A stretch of 29,507 bases of DNA. Source: Zetaproteobacteria bacterium. Its GTDB lineage: Bacteria > Pseudomonadota > Alphaproteobacteria > Micavibrionales > Micavibrionaceae. The stretch is from contig NVXI01000002.1 in NCBI GenBank assembly GCA_002747015.1, positions 81,009 through 110,515 of the forward strand, read 5' to 3'. The notes under the pieces were generated by a model. That model saw only the letters and a list, made by a program, of their open reading frames with translations, was not told the origin of the DNA and made no database searches. Shown one piece after another: positions 17,753-28,124 of the stretch (positions are counted from its first letter, which is position 1; each line of letters starts with the position of its first letter). Both the position numbers and the translations under genes were made by a program.

Positions 17753-18262
17753 TTATTCATTATAATGCGGCGTATTGGCTTCACGATCATCCGGATACTG
17801 CCCCTCAATTTTGTCGCTAGAGGGTAAGGGATTGTGGGCGCTGTGTCCATGCTCTGATTGTGTATTCTTCTCTATTTCTTTTGCGTCTTTGCATAAAGCC
17901 ACCACATGATCCGTCACATCTTCATCATTATATTTAACACGTCCATCTTGATATATTTTTAAGTTGGCTACTGTTGGCATTAACGAAATATCTGCGGGCA
18001 AAGCCAAGCCAAACCTACCGATGATATCTATTTCTATTGGTATAATAATTGGATTATTTATATATTGTGATGGTGTGCTACTCACATCCGCAGAAACAAC
18101 ACGCTTTCCACCAACGTCTACACCCGGCACATATTCTGCCCCCTTATTGGAACGATCAATTTGACGGCATAGTGACGATAAATCAGATCCAGATTGACCT
18201 TGCGCAAATATAGGTGTCGTAAATACCAACATCAATGTTATATTTCTAAATAGATTCTTCAT
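17753..18262 (-). CDS. Conserved hypothetical secreted protein
   Basis: 169 residues, function unknown. An N-terminal signal peptide (MKNLFRNITLMLVFTTPIFA, cleavage likely before Q21 or near it) sends it to the periplasm. The mature protein has AEYVPGVDVGGKRVVSADVS (42-61), a hydrophobic strand PIIIPIEIDIIGRFGL, then LKIYQDGRVKYNDEDVTDHV. The last 35 residues are polar, His/Ser/Asp-rich and probably disordered. Two cysteines remain after processing (C33 and C124). I recognise the YVPGVDV/YQDGRV pattern as one that recurs in alphaproteobacterial hypothetical proteins, but no function follows from it. It lies 12 bp after the DUF1467 gene and 21 bp before proS, so it is co-transcribed. Confidence 0.85.
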   Translation of the reverse strand: MKNLFRNITLMLVFTTPIFAQGQSGSDLSSLCRQIDRSNKGAEYVPGVDVGGKRVVSADVSSTPSQYINNPIIIPIEIDIIGRFGLALPADISLMPTVANLKIYQDGRVKYNDEDVTDHVVALCKDAKEIEKNTQSEHGHSAHNPLPSSDKIEGQYPDDREANTPHYNE

Positions 18263-18274
18263 ATTTGAACCACT

Positions 18275-18535
18275 CTATTCTTGTAAAGCCCATGCCCTAA
18301 AATCTATAATTCCAGAGTTAATAAACAGACAAATCCCTGCCCATAAGACCAATGAAATTGCACTTGTTATCAGAAGCTTCCTTTTCATATTCAGCGTTTT
18401 TGGAGCACCTGGTGCGCTATAATTATCGCCTTCTTCTCTATCCTCATATGTTGTAGGTAACCCAAAGGGCAAGACACAGAATAAGACACTCCACCAAACC
18501 ATAATAAAGACGACAATCGCAGATACCGGATGCAT
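18275..18535 (-). CDS. DUF1467 family small membrane protein
   Basis: 86 residues with two membrane helices: about 4-26 (SAIVVFIMVWWSVLFCVLPFG) and 53-75. Between them is a short polar loop with the PFGLPTTYEDREEGDNYSAP segment that marks this alphaproteobacterial family. The function is unknown. The family sits beside rnj and proS in many alphaproteobacteria, as here, 12 bp after rnj. AGGA precedes the ATG. Confidence 0.88.
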   Translation of the reverse strand: MHPVSAIVVFIMVWWSVLFCVLPFGLPTTYEDREEGDNYSAPGAPKTLNMKRKLLITSAISLVLWAGICLFINSGIIDFRAWALQE

Positions 18536-18547
18536 AATGTGCTTTTC

Positions 18548-20218
18548 CTATCTATCAAGTAATGTTACATGCACAGTTGTTTTAGGACGTAAGCCTAGCA
18601 TATCCTGAACATAACGTCGTAAAGCAATTCTAATTTTTTCAGCAACATCGTCTTCACCATAATGAGTTTCAAAATCCAGATTATCTAATGTCATCATAAT
18701 ATTTTCTTCCAGATCGGCAGCAATACAATCATCGCTACGTTTGCACGTTAGGCCAACAGTATCGATTTTAATCGAACCCAATAAACATAAATCATTATCA
18801 AGAACAAGCGATGCATGAACCGCGCCTGAATATTGCAATTTACGCCTTGCCGTAATGGATTGATGGGTTGCAGGAATTATTCTGCGCTGATCCACTGCTA
18901 AAAGCCCGGTTTCAACATGATTTACTATCTTTGGTTCATTGGGGGCAAGTCGGATCACTGCCCCGTTATTAGGCACTAATATTTGGTTCACTTGGCATTT
19001 TTTTGCAAGGACAGCTTGCGCGTCTAATTGCTGTCTTTCACCATGGACAGGGATAACACAATTCGGGCGAACCCATTGTAACATTGCTGTTATTTCTTCA
19101 CGACAAGGATGCCCAGATACATGAATTATATTTTTTGTATCACTTGGTGTAATTATATTTACGCCGCCTGCACTCAAATTATTCTTAACAGTGTTAATTG
19201 TGCGCTCATTACCAGGGATAGCACGGGAAGAAAATATAACGCTATCACCACGATTTAACTTTACGCCACGGTGATCGCCGCGTGCGATCCTTGCAAGTGC
19301 GGCGCGATGCTCTCCTTGTGATCCTGTAACCACAAGAACAATATTCTCATCAGCAACATGGGCTATATCACTATCAGATAGGAAATCCGGTACGCCGTCC
19401 ATATAGCCACAATCATAAGCAGCCCCGCTCATGCGATGCAGCGAGCGCCCGATAATAGCAACACTGCGCCCAACAGCTTGAGCCGCTCTGGCAATACTAA
19501 CAAGCCTTCCAATATTAGAAGCAAACATTGTGATCGCGATTTTGCCCTTACAACCCTCAAATTCCGCAGCGAGCCCCTTGGCTACATCAGCCTCTGAGCC
19601 TGAAAAACCATCAACTTGTGCATTTGTAGAATCACCAACATAGGCCAAAACGCCTTGCTGTCCGATTTCGCGGAAACGTGCCTCATCCGTAATACGTCCA
19701 ATAACTGGCGCAGGGTCAAGGTTCCAATCACCGCTATGAAGAACATTACCGTATTTGGTTTTGATCAATAAAGCGCAACTATCCGGTACAGAATGAGAAA
19801 CAGGAATAAACTCAACGCCAAATACGCCAATATCAACAGTTTCATCCTGCCCGATAATATGGATAGGAACACCATCAAGCCCTTCTTGGTGTAACTTCTT
19901 ACGTAAGACACATGCGGTAAATTCTGTCGTATAAATTGGGCATTCCAGACGTTTCCACAAATACGCAACCGCGCCAATATGATCTTCATGCGCATGTGTA
20001 ATGACAAGACCTTTAAGCTTATCCTTATTCGCCTCAACGAATGCCGGATCAGGCAATAGCAAATCAATCCCCGGATACCGATCATCCGCAAACCCAATGC
20101 CGCAATCAATGACGAGAAACTCATTGTCACAGACGTACAGGTTAAAATTTGCACCAAATTCTTCACTACCGCCTAGCGGTACAAAATAAAACTCATTATC
20201 TTTAAAAATATTACGCAT
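18548..20218 (-). CDS. rnj: Ribonuclease J
   Basis: Metallo-beta-lactamase/beta-CASP RNase with endo- and 5'-exonuclease activity, used in rRNA maturation and mRNA decay in alphaproteobacteria. 556 residues. Zinc ligands are in HAHEDH (75-80), H142 in VSHSVPDSC and D164 in HSGDWNLDP. The beta-CASP part contains TGSQGEHRAAL and HVSGHPCREE (366-375). PNCVIPVHGER and the C-terminal domain complete the family layout. The start codon lies inside the end of coaX (8-bp overlap), so translation is likely coupled. Confidence 0.97.
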   Translation of the reverse strand: MRNIFKDNEFYFVPLGGSEEFGANFNLYVCDNEFLVIDCGIGFADDRYPGIDLLLPDPAFVEANKDKLKGLVITHAHEDHIGAVAYLWKRLECPIYTTEFTACVLRKKLHQEGLDGVPIHIIGQDETVDIGVFGVEFIPVSHSVPDSCALLIKTKYGNVLHSGDWNLDPAPVIGRITDEARFREIGQQGVLAYVGDSTNAQVDGFSGSEADVAKGLAAEFEGCKGKIAITMFASNIGRLVSIARAAQAVGRSVAIIGRSLHRMSGAAYDCGYMDGVPDFLSDSDIAHVADENIVLVVTGSQGEHRAALARIARGDHRGVKLNRGDSVIFSSRAIPGNERTINTVKNNLSAGGVNIITPSDTKNIIHVSGHPCREEITAMLQWVRPNCVIPVHGERQQLDAQAVLAKKCQVNQILVPNNGAVIRLAPNEPKIVNHVETGLLAVDQRRIIPATHQSITARRKLQYSGAVHASLVLDNDLCLLGSIKIDTVGLTCKRSDDCIAADLEENIMMTLDNLDFETHYGEDDVAEKIRIALRRYVQDMLGLRPKTTVHVTLLDR

Positions 20219-20981
20219 TCGCTTTTACTTTTTTATAAATTTCCAATAAACCTTTTAGTATCAGATCCCCATCAACAACATCAATATTATCTGTACTTTG
20301 TGCATATAGAGGCGCCAAACCACCTGTCGCCAAAACAAAAACATCGGTGTTAAGTTCTGTTTTAATTTTTCCAATAATCGTGTCTATAACACCAATATAC
20401 CCCCAATACATACCAGACTGCATCGCCTGCGTCGTATTCTTACCAATAACATTGTCTGGCTTTTCAATTTTGATCCTGGGCAGCTTTGCCGCACGCAGTG
20501 TAAGTGCCTCTACAGACAGCCGGATGCCAGGCGCGATAACACCGCCCAAATAAACACCATTTTCATCAATAACATCAAAGGTCGTGGCCGTTCCAAAATC
20601 AATCACCACAGCGGGTAATTTATAATGCGCGATAACCGCACTCGCACTTGCAATTCTATCCGCACCAATCTCTTTTGGTTGATCAAGGTCAGTTTTAATC
20701 TTGCACAGGTCAGCCGTCACAAATAATGGCTCAATTTTAAAATTCTTACGGCACAGCTCTGTCAGGTGAAAATCTGTATCAGGCACAACAGAGCTTATAA
20801 TAATATCAGCGATATCAGACCATTTTATACTCTCCAGCTCGAACAGCTGATTCAAGAAAACGGCATATTCATCAACAGAGCGCGAGGCCTCCGTGGCACA
20901 ACGCCATGAATACAATATATTATCATCTCTAAACAGCGCAAAAACAGTATTAGTATTGCCAACATCGATTGCTAAAAGCAT
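20211..20981 (-). CDS. coaX: Type III pantothenate kinase
   Basis: Phosphorylates pantothenate, the first step of coenzyme A synthesis. Acetate/sugar kinase fold. From the ATG at 20981: phosphate loop DVGNTNT (6-12), GADRIASASA, DFGTATTFDVID and GGVIAPGIRLS, with ATGGLAPL near the C-terminus. 256 residues is the usual length and LLAIDVGNTNT the usual start. A GTG eight codons upstream (21005) has AGGA at good spacing and could be the actual start, adding VYNKEDGQ. It overlaps rnj by 8 bp and follows birA closely. This is the potassium-dependent, feedback-insensitive class common in alphaproteobacteria. Confidence 0.95.
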   Translation of the reverse strand: MLLAIDVGNTNTVFALFRDDNILYSWRCATEASRSVDEYAVFLNQLFELESIKWSDIADIIISSVVPDTDFHLTELCRKNFKIEPLFVTADLCKIKTDLDQPKEIGADRIASASAVIAHYKLPAVVIDFGTATTFDVIDENGVYLGGVIAPGIRLSVEALTLRAAKLPRIKIEKPDNVIGKNTTQAMQSGMYWGYIGVIDTIIGKIKTELNTDVFVLATGGLAPLYAQSTDNIDVVDGDLILKGLLEIYKKVKANA

Positions 20982-21017
20982 TTGTCCATCTTCTTTATTA
21001 TACACAAGTAAATCCTA

Positions 21018-21755
21018 TCATAGTAGAAACACCTCACCCGATGTTATTTTCCTTTTCTCACCGGTTTTCCCGCACGTTATCACTAAATTCCCCAGCATAT
21101 CAATCGTATCGAATGTTCCTTGCACCTGATCCATATCTAACTTAACACCAACAGGGCAACCAGCCTTGTATGTTTTGGCAAGCCATTGAGACCTTATTAA
21201 TTCAAAGCCATCATTCTGCCACTGCATATAACATATGGAAAAAGAGGAAAGTAGCTCTTTCATGAAATCATCACAATGAACTGTATCCTTTGTATGATCT
21301 TGTAAACATGTAGATGTATCCAAAGGTGATGACGCGATATTAACACCTATGCCAATAATCAGATATGGCACTTTGCCATCGATTAACGGTGAGGCATCAA
21401 TTAAAATTCCGCAGCATTTTTTATCTTTGATAAGGATATCGTTTGGCCACTTTAATAGACTCTTACAAGACGTATCTATGACCTGATCAATCACATTGGA
21501 TATCGCCAACCCCGTAAGAATTGCAACTTGCCCAATTTTATCAATCGAACACTTAGGCCTAATCAGAAAAGATAGCGTTAGGTTCTCTGCGTCGCTCTGC
21601 CATACACGCCCATATCGACCATGGCCACCATCTTGATGATGTGCATGAATGACCGTACCTTCCGGCAAAGCAGGATTACCCAGAATATCATTTTTAAGAC
21701 GATCTTGCGTACTGAGAATACGATCGTATGTCTGGATTTTCCAATCAATTTTCAT
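21018..21755 (-). CDS. birA: Biotin--[acetyl-CoA-carboxylase] ligase
   Basis: Attaches biotin to the carboxyl carrier protein of acetyl-CoA carboxylase. 245 residues, so it has the catalytic and C-terminal domains but no N-terminal DNA-binding domain: a monofunctional ligase, not a repressor. The biotinyl-AMP loop GGHGRYGRVW is at 43-52 (commonly GRGRxGRxW; the second position is His here). KWPNDILI (102-109), KCCGILID (113-120) and IGIGVNI are conserved. It lies 12 bp after nuoN, the usual alphaproteobacterial neighbour. Confidence 0.94.
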   Translation of the reverse strand: MKIDWKIQTYDRILSTQDRLKNDILGNPALPEGTVIHAHHQDGGHGRYGRVWQSDAENLTLSFLIRPKCSIDKIGQVAILTGLAISNVIDQVIDTSCKSLLKWPNDILIKDKKCCGILIDASPLIDGKVPYLIIGIGVNIASSPLDTSTCLQDHTKDTVHCDDFMKELLSSFSICYMQWQNDGFELIRSQWLAKTYKAGCPVGVKLDMDQVQGTFDTIDMLGNLVITCGKTGEKRKITSGEVFLL

Positions 21756-21767
21756 CAGGGGACATTC

Positions 21768-23204
21768 TTAAAACAAGGATGCCGCCGCGCCCATTGCATT
21801 GTCTAACACCATATTTGGGGAGAAAATAAAGCCAAATATCAACACCATAGAAGCCAATAAAACGATACGCTTTCCAAAATTCATTTTATCATCAAACGGA
21901 TCGGCCGCTTCATCAAAAAACATTACTTTAATGATACGTAAGTAATAATAAGCAGCAACAACAGATGCCATGATACCTAATGTTGCGAGCACATATAGTT
22001 CGCTATCTATCGCCGCTTGGAAAATAAACAACTTCCCAAAGAAACCTGCAAGCGGTGGAATACCACTCATCGAGAACATAAGAATAGCCATAGCATAAGC
22101 CAAGACAGGATTATTACTTGAGAATCCTGCTAAATCACTGATTTTTTCAACAGCCATGCCATTTCTACGCATATACAAAATTATGGAGAATGAGCCAGAA
22201 ATCATCGCCATATAAATGAAGAGGAAAACCAGAACCGCGCCCACACCTTGTGATGTTCCTGCCACAATCCCAATTAACGCATATCCCATATTGCCAATTG
22301 AGCTATAAGCAAATAAGCGTTTGATATTATCTTGAGCAATCGCAGCAAATGACCCAACAACCAATGACGCAATCGCCATGAAATACAAGATCTGCATCCA
22401 TTGATCAGCAGCAGGTGCGAATGGCCCATATAGTAAGCGTATCAACAATCCCAAAGCCGCAATCTTAGGAACTATCGCAAATAACGCAGTCACACAGCTT
22501 GGCGCACCTTCATAAACATCAGGTGTCCACATATGAAATGGAACAGCCGATATTTTAAAGGCCATTGCCACAATGACAAAAACCATTCCAATAATAAATC
22601 CAGGAGGAATCATTTCCAAATTCGATAATGTATTTTGTACCGTCGCAAAATCAACAGACCCAACAAAACCGTAGATCAATGATATTCCGAATAACAACAT
22701 ACCTGAGGACAGCGCACCAAGGATAAAGTATTTCGTTGCAGCTTCACCAGAGCGCAGAGAATTACGATGAAATGCCGCGAGAACATAGAGAGCCAAGGAC
22801 TGCAACTCCAATGCCATATAGAGACTTAAAAAATTGTTCGCCGAAACCATAAGCATCATGCCGATACCGGCAAAAACAACAAGAACGGGATATTCAAAAC
22901 GCGCAATTCTTTCTTGATACAAATACTGCACAGACAAAATCAATGACGTCGTTAATCCCAACAAAATCAATAACTTCATTACAGATGAGAATTGATCGAT
23001 CACCAACATATCATTCAATATGTATTGTGTGCTCCAGTCTAATTTCAACAAAAGAACGGCCGCTATAATGAAACTAACGCATGCCGACCAACACAACACG
23101 TCTGTGCTACGGTTACCTTGAAACACACCCAGCATAAGAAAACCCATGCCAGTAAGAGCAAGGAAAATCTCAGGAAGAATTAACATGATATTCAGATCAC
23201 CCAT
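21768..23204 (-). CDS. nuoN: NADH-quinone oxidoreductase subunit N
   Basis: Antiporter-like proton-pumping subunit of complex I in the inner membrane. 478 residues with about 14 membrane helices. Blocks seen: ALELQSLALYVLAAF with the key glutamate, FKISAVPFHMWTPDVYEGAP with the key lysine, and DNIKRLFAYSSIGNMGYAL. SGIPPLAGFFGKLFIF is near the C-terminus. The ATG overlaps the nuoM stop by one base, and a GGAGGG inside the nuoM tail serves as its ribosome binding site. Confidence 0.97.
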   Translation of the reverse strand: MGDLNIMLILPEIFLALTGMGFLMLGVFQGNRSTDVLCWSACVSFIIAAVLLLKLDWSTQYILNDMLVIDQFSSVMKLLILLGLTTSLILSVQYLYQERIARFEYPVLVVFAGIGMMLMVSANNFLSLYMALELQSLALYVLAAFHRNSLRSGEAATKYFILGALSSGMLLFGISLIYGFVGSVDFATVQNTLSNLEMIPPGFIIGMVFVIVAMAFKISAVPFHMWTPDVYEGAPSCVTALFAIVPKIAALGLLIRLLYGPFAPAADQWMQILYFMAIASLVVGSFAAIAQDNIKRLFAYSSIGNMGYALIGIVAGTSQGVGAVLVFLFIYMAMISGSFSIILYMRRNGMAVEKISDLAGFSSNNPVLAYAMAILMFSMSGIPPLAGFFGKLFIFQAAIDSELYVLATLGIMASVVAAYYYLRIIKVMFFDEAADPFDDKMNFGKRIVLLASMVLIFGFIFSPNMVLDNAMGAAASLF

Positions 23205-24748
23205 TATTCGCCCTCCTCTTCTTCAAGGTTTATGTCTTGAACATCCAGAACTATAGCTTCTGGTGTTACGTCATATAATGAGACGATTTCACTAACAGCA
23301 GGCGATAATTTATTCAAGACAACATTCGGAAATATCCCAAGATAAAACACAAGAATTGCCAAAGGAATAAATATAGCCTTCTCCAGTTTTGTTAAATCGG
23401 TCATTTCGGCTGCATCTTTATTATCTTGCGGCCCAAAAATAACGCGACGGTAAAGAACAAGCATATATGCAGCCCCCAAAACAACACCTGTGGTTGCCAA
23501 GGCCGCAATAACAGTGTTCACCTGAAACGCACCAAGCAACGATAAAAACTCGCCAACAAAGCCACTTGTTCCCGGTAGACCAACCGAGCCAAGCGTAAAG
23601 ATCATAAAGAACGTCGCATAAAGCGGCATATTCTTGACAAGCCCGCCATAACGGCCAATGTCGCGCGTATGTAAACGATCATAAACAACACCAACACATA
23701 AGAATAATGCAGCAGAAATGATACCATGGCTAATCATCTGGAAAATTGCACCCTCGACCCCCTCTTGTGTAAAAGAGAATATACCAAGCGTAACAAAACC
23801 CATATGAGCCACGGAAGAATAAGCAATCAGCTTCTTCATATCTTCTTGCACCAAAGCAACCAATGATGTGTAAATAATCGCAATAACACTAAGCCACATC
23901 ACGGGTTCTGCATAATAGAGGCTTGCTTCCGGCAACATGGGTAAAGAAAAACGCAAGAACCCGTATCCCCCCATTTTAAGCAATACCCCCGCCAAGATCA
24001 CTGACCCCGCAGTTGGGGCCTCAACATGCGCATCAGGAAGCCATGTATGAACCGGCCACATCGGCATTTTCACTGCAAAACTCGCAAAGAAAGCCAACCA
24101 AATCCATTTCTGCATTTCAAAGCCTACTGGATTTTTAATAAGTTCCGGAATATCGGTTGTTCCCGTTTGTACATACAGCATCAATAATGCCAGCAGCATT
24201 AAGACAGACCCTAATAGTGTGAACAGAAAGAACTTGTACGATGCATAGACACGATTTTTTCCACCCCAAATTCCGATAATTAAAAACATTGGGATCAAGA
24301 CGCCTTCAAAGAAAACATAGAACAGAACACTATCTAGTGCGGCGAATGTTCCAATCATAAAACTTTCAAGAACAAGGAAAGCAATCATATATTCTTTAAG
24401 GCGCTTCTTTACGCTATTCCAGCTCGCCAGAATACAAATAGGCGTTAAGAACACAGAGAGCAGGATAAAGAACACTGAAATACCATCAATACCAAGATGA
24501 TAGTTAATCCCTGCGGTCTTAAACCAAGTATATTTTTCTTCAAATTGAAACCCTGATGCCGCAGGATCAAATTTTTGATACATAAACAAACCAAAAACGA
24601 GCACAAACAAAGATCCAAACAATGAAAGATGTTTGATATTTTTTTCGACAATTGCTTCATCACCTTTTTCTCCACGCACCAACGCCACCATAATGGCGCA
24701 GATAAGTGGCAAGAAAATCATGATCGAAAGCACAGGAGGCATATTCAT
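23204..24748 (-). CDS. nuoM: NADH-quinone oxidoreductase subunit M
   Basis: Second antiporter-like subunit of complex I. 514 residues, about 14 membrane helices. Conserved blocks are [35 protein letters not shown] (key glutamate), [20 protein letters not shown] (key lysine), [18 protein letters not shown] and [13 protein letters not shown]. The C-terminus carries an acidic tail ending LEEEEGE beyond the last helix. Its ATG overlaps the nuoL stop as ATGA. Confidence 0.97.
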   Translation of the reverse strand: MNMPPVLSIMIFLPLICAIMVALVRGEKGDEAIVEKNIKHLSLFGSLFVLVFGLFMYQKFDPAASGFQFEEKYTWFKTAGINYHLGIDGISVFFILLSVFLTPICILASWNSVKKRLKEYMIAFLVLESFMIGTFAALDSVLFYVFFEGVLIPMFLIIGIWGGKNRVYASYKFFLFTLLGSVLMLLALLMLYVQTGTTDIPELIKNPVGFEMQKWIWLAFFASFAVKMPMWPVHTWLPDAHVEAPTAGSVILAGVLLKMGGYGFLRFSLPMLPEASLYYAEPVMWLSVIAIIYTSLVALVQEDMKKLIAYSSVAHMGFVTLGIFSFTQEGVEGAIFQMISHGIISAALFLCVGVVYDRLHTRDIGRYGGLVKNMPLYATFFMIFTLGSVGLPGTSGFVGEFLSLLGAFQVNTVIAALATTGVVLGAAYMLVLYRRVIFGPQDNKDAAEMTDLTKLEKAIFIPLAILVFYLGIFPNVVLNKLSPAVSEIVSLYDVTPEAIVLDVQDINLEEEEGE

Positions 24749-26904
24749 CGGGTCAAACCCTCCATATTTATGCTCTGAATAGAATAGAATGATGGGTCTG
24801 CTTTAAGTACAAACCACGTAATGATTGTAATAAACGCAATAATCATGACAAGCGCATATTGATAGACATAACCACTTTGAAATTTAGACAAACCACTTGC
24901 TAAACGTGAAGAAAGTCCTGCAATTCCGTCTGAGCCTACGCGATCAATAATATTTTTATCGCTACGCCAGAAAATGCGCCCTAAAGATAATGCCTTTGTT
25001 ACGAACAATCTATGATAAATGGGATCAAAGAACCATTTATTGAAGAATAGCGTATGGAATGGTTTAAACATTTTGACAAAAAATGATGCCCCACCTGGAC
25101 GAACCATATAAAGCATATATGCCAAGAAAATCCCGAATGCACCGACAAGAATCGGCATTTTCTTTACCCAGAATGGCGCAGAATGAGCCGCTTCTACAGT
25201 ATCATTTTCAGGGAGAACCTTTATCGAATTATGCCAAAAGTACTCTTTGGACCAAGCGTTCACGTCAAGAGCATTACCATGTAAACGCTCTTTTTTATCA
25301 TCATCCGCGCCCACATGCTCATCACCATCGCTCTTATCTGAAGCTAGATGTTCATCTTTATGCTCCTCACCAGCAGCCGGTGTTATATTTGCGTGCGTAT
25401 TTGCAGACGCGTGCTGAGTGGAAGACGAGCCAACAAAACCGCCATAGAACACTGCCCCCGCAAGGATAGCCCCCGTAGCCAGAACCAATAAAGGCATCAA
25501 CATCATAGAGGGTGATTCATGCACATGGCTCATCACTTCTTTACTGGCGCGTGGCGTACCGTGGAACGTCATTATAATTAACCGCCAACTGTAGAACGCC
25601 GTCATAAAAGCCGCCGCGATCCCCATCCAATACGCATAATTCCCAAACCAAGTATGATCAGCCCAAGCCGACTCTAAAATTATATCCTTTGAGAAATACC
25701 CAGCAAATGGCCATATACCAGCCAAAGCAAGAGAACCAATCCACATCATGGCATATGTCACAGGAATTTTCTTCCACAGGCCGCCCATATTACGCATATC
25801 CTGCTCATCTGACATTGCGTGAATGACAGAGCCCGCACCAAGGAACAACAATGCCTTAAAGAATGCATGAGTCACAAGGTGGAAAATCGCCGCCCCATAT
25901 GCGGAAACACCAAGAGCAAAGAACATATAGCCTAACTGGCTCATCGTGGAATAAGCGATAACACGCTTTATATCATATTGGGTTAATCCAATTGTTGCCG
26001 CAACAAAAGCCGTCGTCGCCCCAACAACAGCCACAACCATCGACGCAATCGGCGCATATTCGAACACAGGCGAGAAACGCGCAACAAGGAACACACCCGC
26101 CGTTACCATTGTCGCCGCATGGATCAGAGCAGAAACAGGCGTTGGCCCCTCCATCGCATCAGGAAGCCATGTATGCAGGCCTAATTGCGCCGACTTACCC
26201 ATCGCCCCAATAAAGAGCAGCAAACAAATTACTGTCAAAGCATGGAATTGGAAACCAAGGAAATTCATCGTCGTATCGGCATATTGCTCTGCATTTTCAA
26301 AAATTGTTGAAAACTCGATACTACCAAAAACAACAAAGACAGCCATAATACCCAGAGCAAGGCCAAAATCGCCAATCCGGTTAACAATAAATGCTTTTTG
26401 AGCCGCTGCGTTTGCAGAATGCTTATGGTTCCAAAAACCAATCAGAAGATACGATGCAACACCGACACCTTCCCAACCAAAGAATAATTGTAATAAATTA
26501 TCTGATGTGACCAGCATCAACATTGCAAATGTAAACAGGCTTAGATATGCCATAAAGCGCCCTTTACAGGGATCATTGCTCATATAACCAACGGAATAGA
26601 CATGCACACAAGCAGAAACAATATTAACCACACACATCATAACAACGGCAAGCTGATCAATACGAAGTGACCATTGGACAGTAAAAGCACCTGATGTAAT
26701 CCATTCAGTGAGTATCGTCGTATATGCACCATCGACCATATTTTCGGTCAATATCACGTCGAAAAACAACCTTATAGAAGATAAAGCAGCGATAATAACG
26801 GCCGCACATGTGACGATCTGACACCCCTTATCACCAATAACCTTGCCAAACAGCCCCGCAATCAAGAATGCGACCAAGGGAGAAAATACTGCAAGTAGCT
26901 CCAT
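24745..26904 (-). CDS. nuoL: NADH-quinone oxidoreductase subunit L, with a His/Asp-rich insertion
   Basis: Largest antiporter-like subunit of complex I, with the long lateral helix along the membrane arm. 719 residues, longer than many homologs (about 610-690). [18 protein letters not shown] (141-158) carries the key E145. [20 protein letters not shown] (233-252) carries the key K237, and [15 protein letters not shown] follows. [17 protein letters not shown] and [10 protein letters not shown] are also conserved. Residues about 494-545 form a polar, histidine- and aspartate-rich stretch ([20 protein letters not shown]) in a loop before the last helices. The C-terminal lateral helix region and final helix (685-700) are present. 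nuoK lies 3 bp upstream. Confidence 0.97.
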   Translation of the reverse strand: MELLAVFSPLVAFLIAGLFGKVIGDKGCQIVTCAAVIIAALSSIRLFFDVILTENMVDGAYTTILTEWITSGAFTVQWSLRIDQLAVVMMCVVNIVSACVHVYSVGYMSNDPCKGRFMAYLSLFTFAMLMLVTSDNLLQLFFGWEGVGVASYLLIGFWNHKHSANAAAQKAFIVNRIGDFGLALGIMAVFVVFGSIEFSTIFENAEQYADTTMNFLGFQFHALTVICLLLFIGAMGKSAQLGLHTWLPDAMEGPTPVSALIHAATMVTAGVFLVARFSPVFEYAPIASMVVAVVGATTAFVAATIGLTQYDIKRVIAYSTMSQLGYMFFALGVSAYGAAIFHLVTHAFFKALLFLGAGSVIHAMSDEQDMRNMGGLWKKIPVTYAMMWIGSLALAGIWPFAGYFSKDIILESAWADHTWFGNYAYWMGIAAAFMTAFYSWRLIIMTFHGTPRASKEVMSHVHESPSMMLMPLLVLATGAILAGAVFYGGFVGSSSTQHASANTHANITPAAGEEHKDEHLASDKSDGDEHVGADDDKKERLHGNALDVNAWSKEYFWHNSIKVLPENDTVEAAHSAPFWVKKMPILVGAFGIFLAYMLYMVRPGGASFFVKMFKPFHTLFFNKWFFDPIYHRLFVTKALSLGRIFWRSDKNIIDRVGSDGIAGLSSRLASGLSKFQSGYVYQYALVMIIAFITIITWFVLKADPSFYSIQSINMEGLTR

Positions 26905-26907
26905 GTC

Positions 26908-27228
26908 CTACCCCTTCATCTCGGAAAGGTCTTCCACGGCGATAGAACCTTTATTACGGAAGAACACAATTAATATAGCCAAACCGATTGCCGCTTCTGC
27001 AGCCGCAACAGTTAGAACAAACATAACAAATACCTGCCCGACCAAATCATCTAAATAGGCAGAAAAAGTTATAAAGTTTATATTCACAGCCAATAACATC
27101 AGCTCAATAGACATAAGAATAACAATCACATTCTTTCGGTTCAAGAATATACCGAACACACCAATCGTGAACAAAATAGCAGCAAGAATTAAAAAATGCG
27201 TCATACCGACATATGCAACAGTGTCCAT
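26908..27228 (-). CDS. nuoK: NADH-quinone oxidoreductase subunit K
   Basis: Small proton-channel subunit of complex I with three membrane helices. 106 residues. [20 protein letters not shown] (26-45) contains the conserved E42, and [12 protein letters not shown] (74-85) the second glutamate E78. Both buried acidic residues needed for coupling are present. It sits between nuoJ (2 bp) and nuoL (3 bp). Confidence 0.97.
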   Translation of the reverse strand: MDTVAYVGMTHFLILAAILFTIGVFGIFLNRKNVIVILMSIELMLLAVNINFITFSAYLDDLVGQVFVMFVLTVAAAEAAIGLAILIVFFRNKGSIAVEDLSEMKG

Positions 27229-27230
27229 AC

Positions 27231-27845
27231 CTATGCTCCCGTTCTTGATGCGATTTTTTTAACTTCCAAAACATCTGAAGCTTTTCTGGCATGCTGATCA
27301 GACACTTTTTGCTTACGAATACCGGGACGCGTTCGAAGTGTAAGAACAATAGAACCAATCATTGCAACAAATAATATTAAACCAGCCATTTGAAACGGGA
27401 AAATATATTCGGTATAGAGCACCAATCCCAACGCCTCGGCATTCTGGGCATCACCGAATTCGGCAACGGGCAGCTTCGTATTTTGAAGAACCTCAGGCGC
27501 AAATTGCCAGTACGTATAAACAGTAATCAGCTCAAACAATAAAATCCCGCCAATCACAATACCAAGAGGAATATACTGCATCCCACCTTTGCGCAAATCC
27601 GAAAAATTAATCTCAAGCATCATAACAACAAACAAAAACAGTACAGCAACCGCACCCACATAAACAATCACAAGAATCATCGCGATAAATTCAGCACCCA
27701 GCAATATGAATATTCCAGCCGCGTTAAAAAAAGCCAGAACCAGAAATAGTACGGAATGCACAGGGTTACGCGCCGTAATAACCATCAAGGCGCTTACGAT
27801 CAAAATTCCTGCAAATAAATAAAAGGCGAATGCCTGTATGACCAT
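27231..27845 (-). CDS. nuoJ: NADH-quinone oxidoreductase subunit J
   Basis: Five-helix membrane subunit of complex I, 204 residues. Conserved blocks: [40 protein letters not shown] and [11 protein letters not shown] in the N-terminal half, then [20 protein letters not shown]. The C-terminal 30 residues are basic and cytoplasmic. It is the first nuo gene here: the nuoI expected just upstream is absent, and 279 bp of gene-free DNA lies before it. A weak AGAGA lies 7-8 nt before the ATG. Where its transcription starts is not clear. Confidence 0.96.
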   Translation of the reverse strand: MVIQAFAFYLFAGILIVSALMVITARNPVHSVLFLVLAFFNAAGIFILLGAEFIAMILVIVYVGAVAVLFLFVVMMLEINFSDLRKGGMQYIPLGIVIGGILLFELITVYTYWQFAPEVLQNTKLPVAEFGDAQNAEALGLVLYTEYIFPFQMAGLILFVAMIGSIVLTLRTRPGIRKQKVSDQHARKASDVLEVKKIASRTGA

Positions 27846-28124
27846 CGAAATGTCTCTATTCTTATTCGTACTATTTTCTAATCTTTTCTTAGCGTTACCG
27901 CAAGGTCAGAAATCAAAAAACATTACCTATTTTTGCTTTTTATGTTGATTTATCAAGTAAAAAGAACTGGTATTTTATTAATACTCACTGATTATATAAT
28001 TTTAACGTATTTACCCTCATATTATCGCCCCATACTCCAGTAAAAAACATTCTAATTTCTGTGAATTTGACAGTACTGCGCTTTATGTATATTATTTTTT
28101 CATAATAAACAATAGGGGTTCGAT
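27846..28124. other. AT-rich divergent intergenic region upstream of nuoJ
   Basis: 279 bp between the divergent nuoJ (minus) and the orphan gene at 28125 (plus). It holds the strong plus-strand promoter at 28067-28095. On the minus strand a TATAAT hexamer occurs at 27991-27996 without a good -35, so the nuoJ promoter is not established. I see no nuoI remnant, tRNA, terminator or repeat. Confidence 0.6.
28067..28095 (+). promoter_or_regulatory. Near-consensus sigma-70 promoter
   Basis: TTGACA (28067-28072), a 17-base spacer, then TATTAT (28090-28095). This is a perfect -35 and a 5/6 -10 at optimal spacing. Initiation near 28102 would give a leader of about 22 bases, with AGGGG as ribosome binding site (28114-28118) before the ATG at 28125. 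It is the best promoter in the window. Confidence 0.8.

Noticed and set aside
19765..20166. Minus-strand frame of 133 codons in another phase of rnj
   Set aside because: The RNase J frame through the same bases has all catalytic motifs; this frame has none.
25083..25469. Plus-strand frame of 128 codons antisense to nuoL
   Set aside because: It lacks an initiation signal and domain; it is the complement of the His/Asp-rich NuoL insertion.
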